Shown in pieces: positions 55,545 through 64,000 of a stretch of DNA of 64,000 nucleotides. How positions within the stretch are numbered: position 1 is the first letter of the stretch; each line of letters opens with the position of its first letter. The notes under the pieces were generated by a model. It was not told the DNA's origin. It was given only the letters and a program-made list of their open reading frames with translations, and made no database searches. The stretch comes from Enterovibrio baiacu. GTDB taxonomy: Bacteria; Pseudomonadota; Gammaproteobacteria; Enterobacterales; Vibrionaceae. Where the stretch lies: positions 94 through 64,093 of the forward strand of contig NZ_SCHN01000021.1 of assembly GCF_004120195.1 (NCBI RefSeq). Direction: 5' to 3'. The translations under genes were made by a program, and so were the position numbers.

Positions 55545-57629
55545 ATGGAAATTTCCCCTAGCATCATTTTTATCGGCATTGGTATTGGCGTTTTCCTCAT
55601 CGTGATGGTTTTTCTTACCTCACGTTATAAAAAAGTACGTGGTGAAGGTGACGCACTTATTGTGAACGGACTTCACCGTACACGCGCATCGTTAACCGGC
55701 ACATTTGTATGGCCGATCGTTAACCGATTCGAATACATGGATATTACGCGTAAGAAAATCTCGGTAATTCGTAGCGGACGTAAAGATCAAGAAGGCGAAG
55801 AGTACGAAGGCCTTCACTGCCGCGATAACATCCGTGCGGACTTGAAAGTGGATTTTTATATCGGTGTTAACCACGAAGAAGAAGACATTGTGCGCGTGGC
55901 AAAACTGTTTACTGCGCATGAAGCATCAAACCTTGATCGCCTGAAAGAGCACTTCCAGCCTAAATTCTCAGAAGCGTTGAAAACGGCGGTGAAACAGTTC
56001 GAGTTCGAAGAATTGCTGACGAATCGCCGAGCGTTCCGCGATGCGGTAGTTGAAGTTATCGGCAGCGAAATGGACGGTTTCAAGATCTACGATGTGGTTA
56101 TCGACAAAGTTGACCAAACGGCCCTAGATGCGCACAGCCCAGACAACATTCTTGATGTAGAAGGTATCCGTAAGATCTCAGCAATTACGGCTCAGAAAAA
56201 CACGGAAACAAATGCTATCCGTCAGGACGAACGCACAACGATGAAAAAGAAAAACGTTGAAGCGGAAGCGAACCGTCTGCAGCTAGATAAGCAAGAGAAG
56301 GAAAGCATTGCGCGAATTCAACGTGAAGTCGACATCATCAAAGCGCAAGAAGAGGCACTGGCAGCCGAGAAGCGCGAAGAGTACCAACGCGTTACGGAAC
56401 TGGCGAAATTAGAGACGGAAGAAGAAGTGTCCAAGAAACGTGAAAGCGTGGAAATGGAAGTAGAGATGACCCGTATCGCCAATCAACGCCAAGTCGCTAT
56501 TCAGCAAGAGGAGCTAACACGCTCTGTTGAAACCGAAAAAGTGCGTACAGCAACGGAAGTGGCTGAACGTGAAATGCAGAAAGAAACCACGGTAGAAGAA
56601 GCACTTAAATCCGTGTCTGAAACACGCTCTCAACGCGTAGAGATCGAGCGTAAGATTGCGCGTGAAGAGGAAGAAACCGAAAACCTACGTGTTAACGAAC
56701 GCGTTGGGCGTGAAAAACGCGTCAAGATGATTGAAGCAGAAGCTGCTGCAGAAGCCGCGCAGCTTGAATTGCTGGTGGCTGCGCGTGCTGAGAAAGATGC
56801 GGCGAAAGAACGCGCTGAGCGTCTGCTTATTGAAAACGAAGCGGAACTGAAAGTGAAAACCCGTGATGCGGAAAATGATCTGGCGGTGAAGACGCGAGAA
56901 GCAGAAGCGGACCAAATTGTGACCACTAAGCGTGCCGAAGCTGGCTATGTTGCGAAAGAACGTGAAGCTGCAGCAAAAGAACGCATGGCACACGCTGAAA
57001 AAGAAATGATCAGCGCAACAGGGTTGGCAGAAGTTGAAGTTGAGCGCGAACGCGCGCAAGCGATCAAAGAAACCGGCGAAGCAGAAGCCTTTGCAATGCA
57101 AAGTGCAGGTGAAGCCGAAGCGCAAGCATTGCGTGCGAAAGGTTTGGCTGAAGCAGAAGCCCAAACCGCTCGCTTTGAAGCGGCTCAGCAATACGATGAG
57201 CACACGCGTGAGCACGACAAGTGGGTGATGCAACTGCAACAAGACAAAGACTTGGAAATTGCGCGCATCGATGCACAGAAAACCGTGGTCAGCGAGAACG
57301 CGAAAGCATTGGCGGAAGCTCTGTCTAAAGCCGATATCCGCCTCTTTGGTGGTGAAGGGATGGAGCAGATCCGTCGCACCATCATGGATGCATCTGCAGT
57401 GGATGCTAAGTTTGAGCAATCTAAAGTGCTCAACCCACTGGTGTCTGAGTACGTTGATGGAAACCGAAGCCTTCCAGAAGACTTGAAAGCCATCTTGGAA
57501 AATACTGAGCTAAAAAGCAGTGACTTGAGCAATGTTGCGCTGGCGAGTTTGCTGAACTCGCAAGGTGGCGCAACGGAGTTGTTGAAGAAAATTCAAAGCT
57601 CCATGGAGCCGTCTTCAAACGATAAATAA
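55545..57629 (+). CDS. yqiK-like: Flotillin-family (SPFH) protein, YqiK-like
   Basis: A 694-residue membrane-anchored scaffold. TM helix at about residues 7-27, SPFH/Band 7 domain at about 35-200 (DIFDV-type LLVNG/LIVNGLHRTRASLTGTFVWP, given in part as GLHRTRASLTGTFVWP), then a very long Glu/Ala/Lys coiled coil (about 210-600) with flotillin repeats such as GEAEAFAMQSAGEAEAQALR, and a C-terminal tail (600-694). AGGAG precedes the ATG. Flotillins organise lipid microdomains and recruit membrane complexes. Its length and strongly charged coiled coil are at the large end of the family. Confidence 0.9.
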   Translation: MEISPSIIFIGIGIGVFLIVMVFLTSRYKKVRGEGDALIVNGLHRTRASLTGTFVWPIVNRFEYMDITRKKISVIRSGRKDQEGEEYEGLHCRDNIRADLKVDFYIGVNHEEEDIVRVAKLFTAHEASNLDRLKEHFQPKFSEALKTAVKQFEFEELLTNRRAFRDAVVEVIGSEMDGFKIYDVVIDKVDQTALDAHSPDNILDVEGIRKISAITAQKNTETNAIRQDERTTMKKKNVEAEANRLQLDKQEKESIARIQREVDIIKAQEEALAAEKREEYQRVTELAKLETEEEVSKKRESVEMEVEMTRIANQRQVAIQQEELTRSVETEKVRTATEVAEREMQKETTVEEALKSVSETRSQRVEIERKIAREEEETENLRVNERVGREKRVKMIEAEAAAEAAQLELLVAARAEKDAAKERAERLLIENEAELKVKTRDAENDLAVKTREAEADQIVTTKRAEAGYVAKEREAAAKERMAHAEKEMISATGLAEVEVERERAQAIKETGEAEAFAMQSAGEAEAQALRAKGLAEAEAQTARFEAAQQYDEHTREHDKWVMQLQQDKDLEIARIDAQKTVVSENAKALAEALSKADIRLFGGEGMEQIRRTIMDASAVDAKFEQSKVLNPLVSEYVDGNRSLPEDLKAILENTELKSSDLSNVALASLLNSQGGATELLKKIQSSMEPSSNDK

Positions 57630-57649
57630 CCCTTCATTTCTTCTCACAG

Positions 57650-57675
57650 AATCCCGCTTCTTCTGAAGCGGGATT
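57650..57675 (+). promoter_or_regulatory. Strong hairpin inside the cluster, before the AAA gene
   Basis: Perfect eleven-base stem AATCCCGCTTC / GAAGCGGGATT with a TTCT loop, 20 bases after the flotillin stop and 13 bases before the AAA start. There is no T-tail; it may reduce read-through, be a processing site, or hold back translation of the large ATPase. Confidence 0.65.
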
Positions 57676-57688
57676 GATAGGTATTATT

Positions 57689-60600
57689 ATGTCAGAGACG
57701 ACTCAACAAGCTGTGAGTGAAGGCGGTGCGTACGAGGTTCTCAAATCCCGCTTGGCCCAGCAGGGCAATCAGCTAAAAAGCCTTTCACAGTCATTCAATC
57801 ATCAACGTCAGGATGTCTTTGGTGGTCAAGAACTTACGCTGATTGGTAAAGCCAATGTTCAAACGGATGCCAAGTGTATTCCGATTGATATGGCGCAAGT
57901 AAACCAACAGCTTTTGTTCGGCTACCATGTTCAAGTGGGAATGAAAGCTGCCCCTTCATTAAATGATGTGTTCGGCCTGTATCAACTTCATGAAAATGAA
58001 GGCACGTTTCGCGTTGAATCTTTACCGCTGGAAAATAGCTTTTTGAATGATGCGCGTTTTGTGCATGAATTCACGGAACTGTTTACCTACTATCGCGACG
58101 CGCGCTTATCTCAAATCTCACGTCAGGAAAGTGTTCTTTATATTGCGTTTCAGATTGGCAGCCGACCGGAAGACCGCAAAGTATTCCGCTTCCAGCTTAA
58201 TGCCAATACTGCTGAGTACTTGGACTCCTATGGCCATGCGCCGCTCGAGAGCGCGACACAGCATGATGTTGAGTGGATTGCGACGACGCGCGACGACCAT
58301 GTGCTGGGTGAGCACCCCCATGTTTCTATCCGAGATAAGCTGTTCGTTGAGTGCGTCGGCGGCGATTTAACCATCAAGGTGGAAGACAACACGTCGGAAG
58401 GAAAGGGCATCTATCGAGAAGATGTGGAAGATGCTCACCAAAGTATTGCTGATGCGCAAATCGACTATGCGTTTATCGGTGATTTGATCGCGTTGCGTGT
58501 AAAACCGAATCGCGAAAAACACAGTCGCTATTTTATCTACAACCCACTGAATCAATCTGTCACGCGCGCTGATGCACTGCGCGAGAGCGCCAAGAGCTTA
58601 CCGGAAGACCATGGCGTGTTGTATGCAAACGGCTTTGTACTGGCCAATGGTGAAAGCAAGCAGTTCGATTTTCCCGCCAATAATCTCAAGTTCTTTCAGA
58701 AAGTCATTTCACCAAATGGTGAAGACATTCTGTATTTCTTCTTCAATGCGGTGGATGGTTACTACATTGCCTTCACCTACAACTTGATTGAGAAAAAATT
58801 CGAAGCGCCGATGGAAAGCCATGGGTATAGCTTGTATCCCGATGGTCGCTTCCTTGTCTTCCAGCTGTCTGAAAATGCAGAAGCATCCACTATTCATCCC
58901 TTGCGTATATGGGATACGCCTTTTTCAACGCCAGAACACTATGCCCTTGAAAATGCCAAAGGTGATGGCAGTAGTCCGTTATTTAACCTTGGTAATACGG
59001 AACTGGTACGTGCGTTATCGTCTGTATTATCGATTTGCCAACTGGCACAAACGGAAGAGGTAACACAAGCTGCTTTCGAAATACTGCTTAAGCAATGTCA
59101 GTCAACACTTGATCACTATACGTGGCTCGGTCATGAATATGCGCTAGGCATGGGAAGTGCCATTAGCGAGTTGATGGACACGGCTGACAAGATCATTGAT
59201 GAGTTTGCTAAAGTTCAGCAGCTTCAAAGTCATGCGGCTCAGAGCATCGAAGATCAACATGGCATTGTTTCTGACCTCATAGGCAAGATTAAGCTCGCAC
59301 CCAAAGAACAAGCCAATACGTTGCTCACGCTGCTTTCCGAAGTGAAAGGGCAGGTGGGTGCTGTGATGGCGCTGCGTCAGCAGCATTACATCGATGAAGC
59401 GCGTGTTGATACCTTATTGGAAACGCTTCAAGAGCAACGCGAAAATCTGAATCTTCAGTTGTTGAATCTGTTGCAAGATGAAAAGGCTTACCTGCCATTT
59501 AAGAAGCAAATCCAGACCATTGAGACACAACTGGAAAGCGTGGATAAAACCGCCGAGATTCAAACGCTGCAAGATCAGGTTGAAACGCTAAGAAGTGAAC
59601 TTCAATTGGTGACGGAAGAAGTCACGGACATTGAAACAGACGATCCAACACAAGCCACACGGATTTTGGATTTGACGACGGAAGTGTCGTCAATGCTAAA
59701 CACTGTTTCAGCGAAGCTACGAGGCAAGTCTCAGGGGCTCCAAAGTGAAGAAGCGCAGGCTGAATTTAGCGCTCAATTTAAGCTGCTAAGCCAATCCGTT
59801 AGCAGTGCGATGGAACAAGCGACAAGCCCTGATGAATGTGACAATCAACTGGCCAAATTGGTGGGGCAACTAGACAAACTTGAGTCTCGCTTTGCCGATT
59901 TTGACCAGTTCCTCGCCGAAATTTATGCCAAGCGCGACGAAATTCAATCAACTTTGGACAACCATAAGCAGCAATTGATATCGGCCCAGCAACGCCGTGT
60001 TCAAAACTTGCTTCAAGCTGCCAATGTCACCATGTCGAGCATCGAAAAACGCGTGGAGCGCTTTGATGATGTGGCGGGGCTTAACAGCTACTTTGCAACG
60101 GATGCCATGGTGTTGAAGCTGCATCAATTGTCGACAACGATTCGAGAGTTGGGTGACAGCGTGAAGGCTGACAGTGTCGACTCGAAGATCAAGTCACTGC
60201 AGGATCAGTCGTTACGTTCTCTGCGCGACAATCAGGATATCTTCGAGCAGGGCGGCAAGGTTCTTCGTCTTGGTAAACATCGTTTTAGTGTCAATCAACA
60301 GCCGCTCGACCTCAGTCTTGTTGATCATGATGGGCAATTGTCTACGCACATTTCGGGAACGGATTTTTACCAATCCGTTGAAGATGAAACTTTCCTAACG
60401 CTCCAGTCTATGTCTCGTTTGGACGTGGCATCGGAAAGCGATGATGTCTATCGCGCAGAGTACCTCGCTTATTTGATCCTTCACTGTGCAGAGCAAAATG
60501 TAGATGGGTTAAGCCTCGATAAACTCTATGCCGATCAAAAAGAAGGCAACTTGAGTGATTGTGTTCAGAAGTTTGCAGCACCTCGTTATAAAGAAGGTTA

Positions 60601-62554
60601 TGTAAAAGGCATTCACGATAACGACGCTATTCGTATTCTCGATAAGGTGCTGCCCATCTATCAGCAAGCGGGACTGTTACGGTTTAGCCAAGCTGCGCGT
60701 TCATCTGCATTACTCTGGTTGCTCTCCCAAGATAGTCAGACAGTGGAGCATTATCGCCAGCAAGCCACGAATGCGCAGTTGCTACGTGAGCATTTGAACT
60801 CAGTTGAAGCCTATCAAGCGTTACAGGCCCAATTGGTGGCGATTTTAGGCACTGAACAGGCGAATGAATCGGCAGAGTATTTGGTGAATCTGTTGGGGTT
60901 GGCTGAGCTGAAAATAGACGTCAGTCAAGACGCTTTGTCGCTCTGTGAAGACTACCTGCAATTTCGTCGCAGCCTCGGTTGGCAGCAAGCCGATGACACT
61001 ATTCAAACCGCATTTTCCGATCATCAGCAATGGCTAACCGCTTATACATCGCGTAAAGAATATGGCGAGGCGTTCGTTGTTGAAGCGGCCACGATTGCTG
61101 TATTGAAATCCCGCTCTAGCTTGCCCGTTGGTAGCGTAGATTTTTCTTTGCAATCTGACGTTGAAGGCTTGCTCGGTGAGCATGAGCGAATAGTAAAAGG
61201 CCAGTTAACACTGGTATTGGATGACTTCATTCAACGTAATGAGCATCACCGAGGCGCGGTAGTTCCGCAGTTTGATGCCTACCTGAATCAGCGCACAGCA
61301 TTGTTGAACAAGGCAAAAGAAGATTTCCGATTGGGTGAGTTTAAACCTCGACCACTGACGTCTTTCGTTCGCAATAAACTCATCAGTGAAAGCTACCTGC
61401 CATTGATTGGTGATAACTTTGCCAAACAGATGGGGACGCTGGGCGACAAAAAACGCACCGATTTGATGGGGATGTTACTGCTGATTTCACCGCCTGGTTA
61501 CGGTAAAACCACGTTGATTGAATACGTGGCACATAAGCTTGGCTTGGTGTTTATGAAGATCAATGGTCCTTCTATCGGTCACCAAGCGACATCGCTCGAT
61601 CCTGCCGATGCGCCCGATCAAAACGCGGCGCGTGAAATTGAAAAGATTAACCTCGCCTTTGAAATGGGGAATAACGTGCTCTTGTATCTTGATGATATCC
61701 AGCACACCCACCCTGAGTTCCTGCAAAAATTCATCTCGCTGTGTGATGGAACACGTCGCATTGAAGGTACGTGGAAAGGCAAAACCAAAACGTATGACAT
61801 GCGTGGTAAGAAGTTCGCGGTTGTGATGGCAGGTAACCCTTACACCGAAAGCGGTGAAGCGTTCCGTATACCGGATATGTTGGCGAACCGTGCAGATATC
61901 TACAACCTTGGTGACATGTTGTCTGATCAGAAACACGCTTTTGAGCTGAGTTTCATTGAGAACTCACTGACCTCAAACGCTGTACTGGCACCGCTGGCAA
62001 CCCGAGATTTGAACGACTTGTACCGTTTTGTTCGCATGGCGGAAGGTGAAAGCATTGCGTTGAGTGACATGAGTCATTCGTATTCGGCGACCGAATCCAA
62101 TGAGATTGTGTCGACGCTACAAAAGATGATGATGGCGCAACACACCGTGCTTAAGGTGAACCAGCAATATATCAAATCTGCCGCTACCGCAGATCAGTAC
62201 CGTGTTGAGCCGCCTTTTAAACTCCAAGGGTCTTATCGAAACATGAACAAATTGGCAGAGAAAATCTCGTCAGTCATGACCGATGAAGAACTCAATACCA
62301 TGCTGCAAGATCACTATCAGGGTGAAGCCCAAACACTGGCCGCGGGCACGGAAGAAAACTTGTTGAAACTTGCTGAATTGCGCGGAGATATGACGCCAGA
62401 ACAGCAAAGGCGTTGGCAGGAAATCACTGACGGCTATCAGCGCCAGCAAATGATGGGTGATTCTGAAGACCGAGCAGGGCAGGTCGTACAGCAACTTGCG
62501 ATGCTGAATCAACATGTTGCCCGGTTCGGTGGTAACAGCCAGGGAGGCAACTAA
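57689..62554 (+). CDS. Giant coiled-coil AAA ATPase (DUF3686 / DNA repair ATPase-like)
   Basis: A 1621-residue protein. Residues 1-500 form a beta-rich N-terminal region (repeated strand patterns, e.g. GQELTLIGKANVQTDAKCIP); 510-855 is coiled coil; about 860-1230 is a helical region; the AAA domain has Walker A PPGYGKTTLIEY at 1269-1280 and Walker B VLLYLDDIQHTH around 1330-1341, then AGNPYTESGEAFRIP as a sensor region; the C-terminal tail is helical and Gln-rich. DUF3686-type proteins of this kind are found beside flotillin and TelA genes. Function is unknown. The ribosome binding site is weak, with a strong hairpin just upstream. Four genes of the same run flank it. Confidence 0.82.
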   Translation: MSETTQQAVSEGGAYEVLKSRLAQQGNQLKSLSQSFNHQRQDVFGGQELTLIGKANVQTDAKCIPIDMAQVNQQLLFGYHVQVGMKAAPSLNDVFGLYQLHENEGTFRVESLPLENSFLNDARFVHEFTELFTYYRDARLSQISRQESVLYIAFQIGSRPEDRKVFRFQLNANTAEYLDSYGHAPLESATQHDVEWIATTRDDHVLGEHPHVSIRDKLFVECVGGDLTIKVEDNTSEGKGIYREDVEDAHQSIADAQIDYAFIGDLIALRVKPNREKHSRYFIYNPLNQSVTRADALRESAKSLPEDHGVLYANGFVLANGESKQFDFPANNLKFFQKVISPNGEDILYFFFNAVDGYYIAFTYNLIEKKFEAPMESHGYSLYPDGRFLVFQLSENAEASTIHPLRIWDTPFSTPEHYALENAKGDGSSPLFNLGNTELVRALSSVLSICQLAQTEEVTQAAFEILLKQCQSTLDHYTWLGHEYALGMGSAISELMDTADKIIDEFAKVQQLQSHAAQSIEDQHGIVSDLIGKIKLAPKEQANTLLTLLSEVKGQVGAVMALRQQHYIDEARVDTLLETLQEQRENLNLQLLNLLQDEKAYLPFKKQIQTIETQLESVDKTAEIQTLQDQVETLRSELQLVTEEVTDIETDDPTQATRILDLTTEVSSMLNTVSAKLRGKSQGLQSEEAQAEFSAQFKLLSQSVSSAMEQATSPDECDNQLAKLVGQLDKLESRFADFDQFLAEIYAKRDEIQSTLDNHKQQLISAQQRRVQNLLQAANVTMSSIEKRVERFDDVAGLNSYFATDAMVLKLHQLSTTIRELGDSVKADSVDSKIKSLQDQSLRSLRDNQDIFEQGGKVLRLGKHRFSVNQQPLDLSLVDHDGQLSTHISGTDFYQSVEDETFLTLQSMSRLDVASESDDVYRAEYLAYLILHCAEQNVDGLSLDKLYADQKEGNLSDCVQKFAAPRYKEGYVKGIHDNDAIRILDKVLPIYQQAGLLRFSQAARSSALLWLLSQDSQTVEHYRQQATNAQLLREHLNSVEAYQALQAQLVAILGTEQANESAEYLVNLLGLAELKIDVSQDALSLCEDYLQFRRSLGWQQADDTIQTAFSDHQQWLTAYTSRKEYGEAFVVEAATIAVLKSRSSLPVGSVDFSLQSDVEGLLGEHERIVKGQLTLVLDDFIQRNEHHRGAVVPQFDAYLNQRTALLNKAKEDFRLGEFKPRPLTSFVRNKLISESYLPLIGDNFAKQMGTLGDKKRTDLMGMLLLISPPGYGKTTLIEYVAHKLGLVFMKINGPSIGHQATSLDPADAPDQNAAREIEKINLAFEMGNNVLLYLDDIQHTHPEFLQKFISLCDGTRRIEGTWKGKTKTYDMRGKKFAVVMAGNPYTESGEAFRIPDMLANRADIYNLGDMLSDQKHAFELSFIENSLTSNAVLAPLATRDLNDLYRFVRMAEGESIALSDMSHSYSATESNEIVSTLQKMMMAQHTVLKVNQQYIKSAATADQYRVEPPFKLQGSYRNMNKLAEKISSVMTDEELNTMLQDHYQGEAQTLAAGTEENLLKLAELRGDMTPEQQRRWQEITDGYQRQQMMGDSEDRAGQVVQQLAMLNQHVARFGGNSQGGN

Positions 62555-63259
62555 ATGAATAGACAAAAATGGTCAGCGTGGTTAGAAGCCTCGATCGAAG
62601 ATTACCGATTGGATGATAATGAGCGTCGCACACTTCAAGCAGAGCTCGCTGAGTCGGTATTAAGCGATGAAGACCGCGCCTATTTACGAAATTTAAGTTT
62701 CAAATTGGTACAGAAAGAAATCGCCAACCAAGGCGATGCTGGGGCACTCGTGCGTTGGCTAGAGCGGGTGGTGAAAGTGCTTGATAACATCATGAGTGCG
62801 AGTTCATCAGAAACCGCAACCAGCTGGTTTTCGCCCGGGAGAACATGCGCCGCGGGTATTATTGAACAGTTGAAACTGGCACGTCATTCTATCGATATTT
62901 GCGTGTTCACCATTGCAGACAATGATTTGACCAAACATATTCTCGACGCACACAAGCGCGGTATTAAGGTGCGGATCGTGACGGATAACGACAAAATGTA
63001 CGATACAGGGAGTGACATTGAATACCTCGCTGAACAGGGTGTTGCCGTCAAAATTGATACAACTCAGTACCATATGCACCATAAGTTTGCGATATTTGAT
63101 GATCAACGACTGATTAACGGCAGTTTCAACTGGACGCGCAGCGCCTCCAAATATAATCAGGAAGATATCACGCTTACCGACGATCGCAGGTTTGTCACTG
63201 CGTTCTCAAGACAGTTTGAAGCGCTATGGCAGAAATTTCCCTGCCATAAGCCGTCATAG
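62555..63259 (+). CDS. Phospholipase D-like protein with a single HKD motif
   Basis: A 234-residue soluble protein of the PLD/nuclease superfamily with one HxKx4D motif: His175, Lys177, Asp182 within MHHKFAIFDD, followed by LINGSFNWTRSA. The N-terminal half (about 90-165) holds the usual alpha/beta fold with ICVFTIADNDLTKHILDAHKRG (shown in part). A single HKD implies a dimer to make one active site, as in Nuc and mitochondrial cardiolipin hydrolase (MitoPLD). It has no signal peptide. The start touches the AAA stop codon (TAAATG). Confidence 0.87.
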   Translation: MNRQKWSAWLEASIEDYRLDDNERRTLQAELAESVLSDEDRAYLRNLSFKLVQKEIANQGDAGALVRWLERVVKVLDNIMSASSSETATSWFSPGRTCAAGIIEQLKLARHSIDICVFTIADNDLTKHILDAHKRGIKVRIVTDNDKMYDTGSDIEYLAEQGVAVKIDTTQYHMHHKFAIFDDQRLINGSFNWTRSASKYNQEDITLTDDRRFVTAFSRQFEALWQKFPCHKPS

Positions 63260-63274
63260 AGACAGGGAGATCCA

Positions 63275-64000
63275 ATGACTGAATTGACGAATTCTCAGAG
63301 TCAGGTGCTGGATGTTGAAGTCACGCCTCAAGTCGTGGCGTTAGCTGACCAATTTGATGCATTTGATACCGTAGCCACCATTACCTTTGGTAAGGATGCG
63401 TTAGAGAAGATCACGGCATTCTCTGATGAGGTGTTGGAGCAAGTGCGCGTTCGAGACAGTGGCGAAGCGGGGGACATTCTCCATGCCATGGTGTCTTCCA
63501 TGGACAGCGCTGAGTTCGATAACCTCGGGAAAAAGAGCCTATTGTCCCGACTGCCGCTGGTGGGTGAACTTTTTGATTCCTTCAAGAAGTTTTCAGCGAG
63601 CTTTGATTCTGTAAAAGGCCAGTTGGAGCAACTGTCTGGCAACTTAGAAGCGCAAGAAGTAAAGCTGGCGCATGATATTACTCAGCTGGATTCGCTGTAT
63701 GATCACAATCTTGCGTTGCTTGCAGGCTTAGATCAGTACATCGCGGCGGGCAAATATAAACTGAACGAGCTCACGCAGAGTGTGTTGCCAGATTTGCTTG
63801 CTCAATCTGAGCAAAGTGGTGATGCGCTGGATGCGCAAAAATACCGCGATGCGTCTCAAGCCATTGCGCGTCTTGAAAAGCGTGTTCATAACCTTGAGCT
63901 AACCCGCCTGGCTGCGATTCAAACTGCGCCTCAAATTCGCCTCTCGCAGGAAGGCAATAAAATGTTGATGGAGGATATTCAAGATATCGTTCACAACACT
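63275..64000 (+). CDS. TelA-family (toxic anion resistance) protein, truncated by window edge
   Basis: The first 242 codons of a longer gene. The region is helical and soluble, with SRLPLVGELFDSFKKF, VKLAHDITQLDSLYDHNLALL and an N-terminal disordered stretch, resembling the N-terminal half of TelA/KlaA proteins. Those proteins are linked to tellurite, antibiotic and envelope stress resistance, but the mechanism is unclear. GGGAG precedes the ATG, 15 bases after the PLD-like gene. The rest of the gene, and any further genes of the run, lie beyond base 64000. Confidence 0.75.
   Translation, partial: MTELTNSQSQVLDVEVTPQVVALADQFDAFDTVATITFGKDALEKITAFSDEVLEQVRVRDSGEAGDILHAMVSSMDSAEFDNLGKKSLLSRLPLVGELFDSFKKFSASFDSVKGQLEQLSGNLEAQEVKLAHDITQLDSLYDHNLALLAGLDQYIAAGKYKLNELTQSVLPDLLAQSEQSGDALDAQKYRDASQAIARLEKRVHNLELTRLAAIQTAPQIRLSQEGNKMLMEDIQDIVHNT

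Noticed and set aside
56685-57419. 244-residue minus-strand ORF
   Set aside because: It is the antisense of the flotillin coiled coil, rich in Phe and Cys as expected for the complement of Glu/Lys repeats.

Overview
The window looks like chromosome 1 of a marine Vibrionaceae bacterium, most likely close to Enterovibrio or Grimontia. This is inferred from the housekeeping order (aspS-yebC-ruvC, ruvAB, cydABX-ybgE, ybgC-tolQRAB-pal-cpoB, nadA), protein resemblance, moderate GC and a complete DMSP-cleavage locus. It is not proven by any marker that can be searched here.

Layout. 0-3 kb: a 111-bp tandem repeat cut by the left edge, an Lrp-family regulator, a CtlX-like hydrolase and a DHH phosphoesterase. 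3-6.5 kb: a minus-strand operon of a retropepsin-like lipoprotein, a transglutaminase-like 7TM protein and a RimK-like ligase. 6.6-8.4 kb: cmoAB (tRNA wobble-uridine modification). 8.6-14 kb: a TetR regulator and its likely target operon (RND permease, LolA-like protein, outer-membrane barrel), with four copies of one operator. 14-29.3 kb: yecE, aspS, yebC and ruvC, then about 9 kb of other genes (DoxX-like, ABC exporter, DUF3012 lipoprotein, deoD / Crp-type regulator / nupC, and a cyanide-insensitive-type bd oxidase), then ruvAB behind an SOS box. 29.3-39.7 kb: cydABX-ybgE, the Tol-Pal operon and nadA. 39.8-46 kb: a BASS-type transporter, a two-component system divergent from a secreted HbpS/GlcG-like protein, dbpA and yecA. 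46-54.3 kb: the DMSP locus dddT-B-C diverging from dddR-dddD. 54.4 kb: tRNA-Ser(GGA). 54.9-64 kb: a five-gene cluster, cut by the right edge, of a YqiJ/NfeD-like membrane protein, a flotillin, a 1621-residue coiled-coil AAA ATPase, a single-HKD phospholipase-D-like protein and a TelA-family protein.

How the genes work together. DddT imports DMSP, DddD turns it into DMS plus 3-hydroxypropionate (as the CoA thioester or free acid), and DddB and DddC oxidise the C3 product to acetyl-CoA. DeoD, NupC and the Crp-type regulator form a nucleoside salvage unit tied together by a shared GGACA-N2-TGTCC operator. The flotillin cluster is the best candidate for a poorly described system. Its parts point to a membrane-microdomain complex combining an AAA motor, a lipid- or nucleic-acid-cleaving enzyme and a TelA envelope-stress factor, but no function can be read from sequence alone.

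Limits. Everything was read by eye from the sequence. Family names rest on recognised motifs and gene order, and no database search was run. Start codons were moved from the longest possible ORF wherever a Shine-Dalgarno site, a promoter or the usual family length supported another start.
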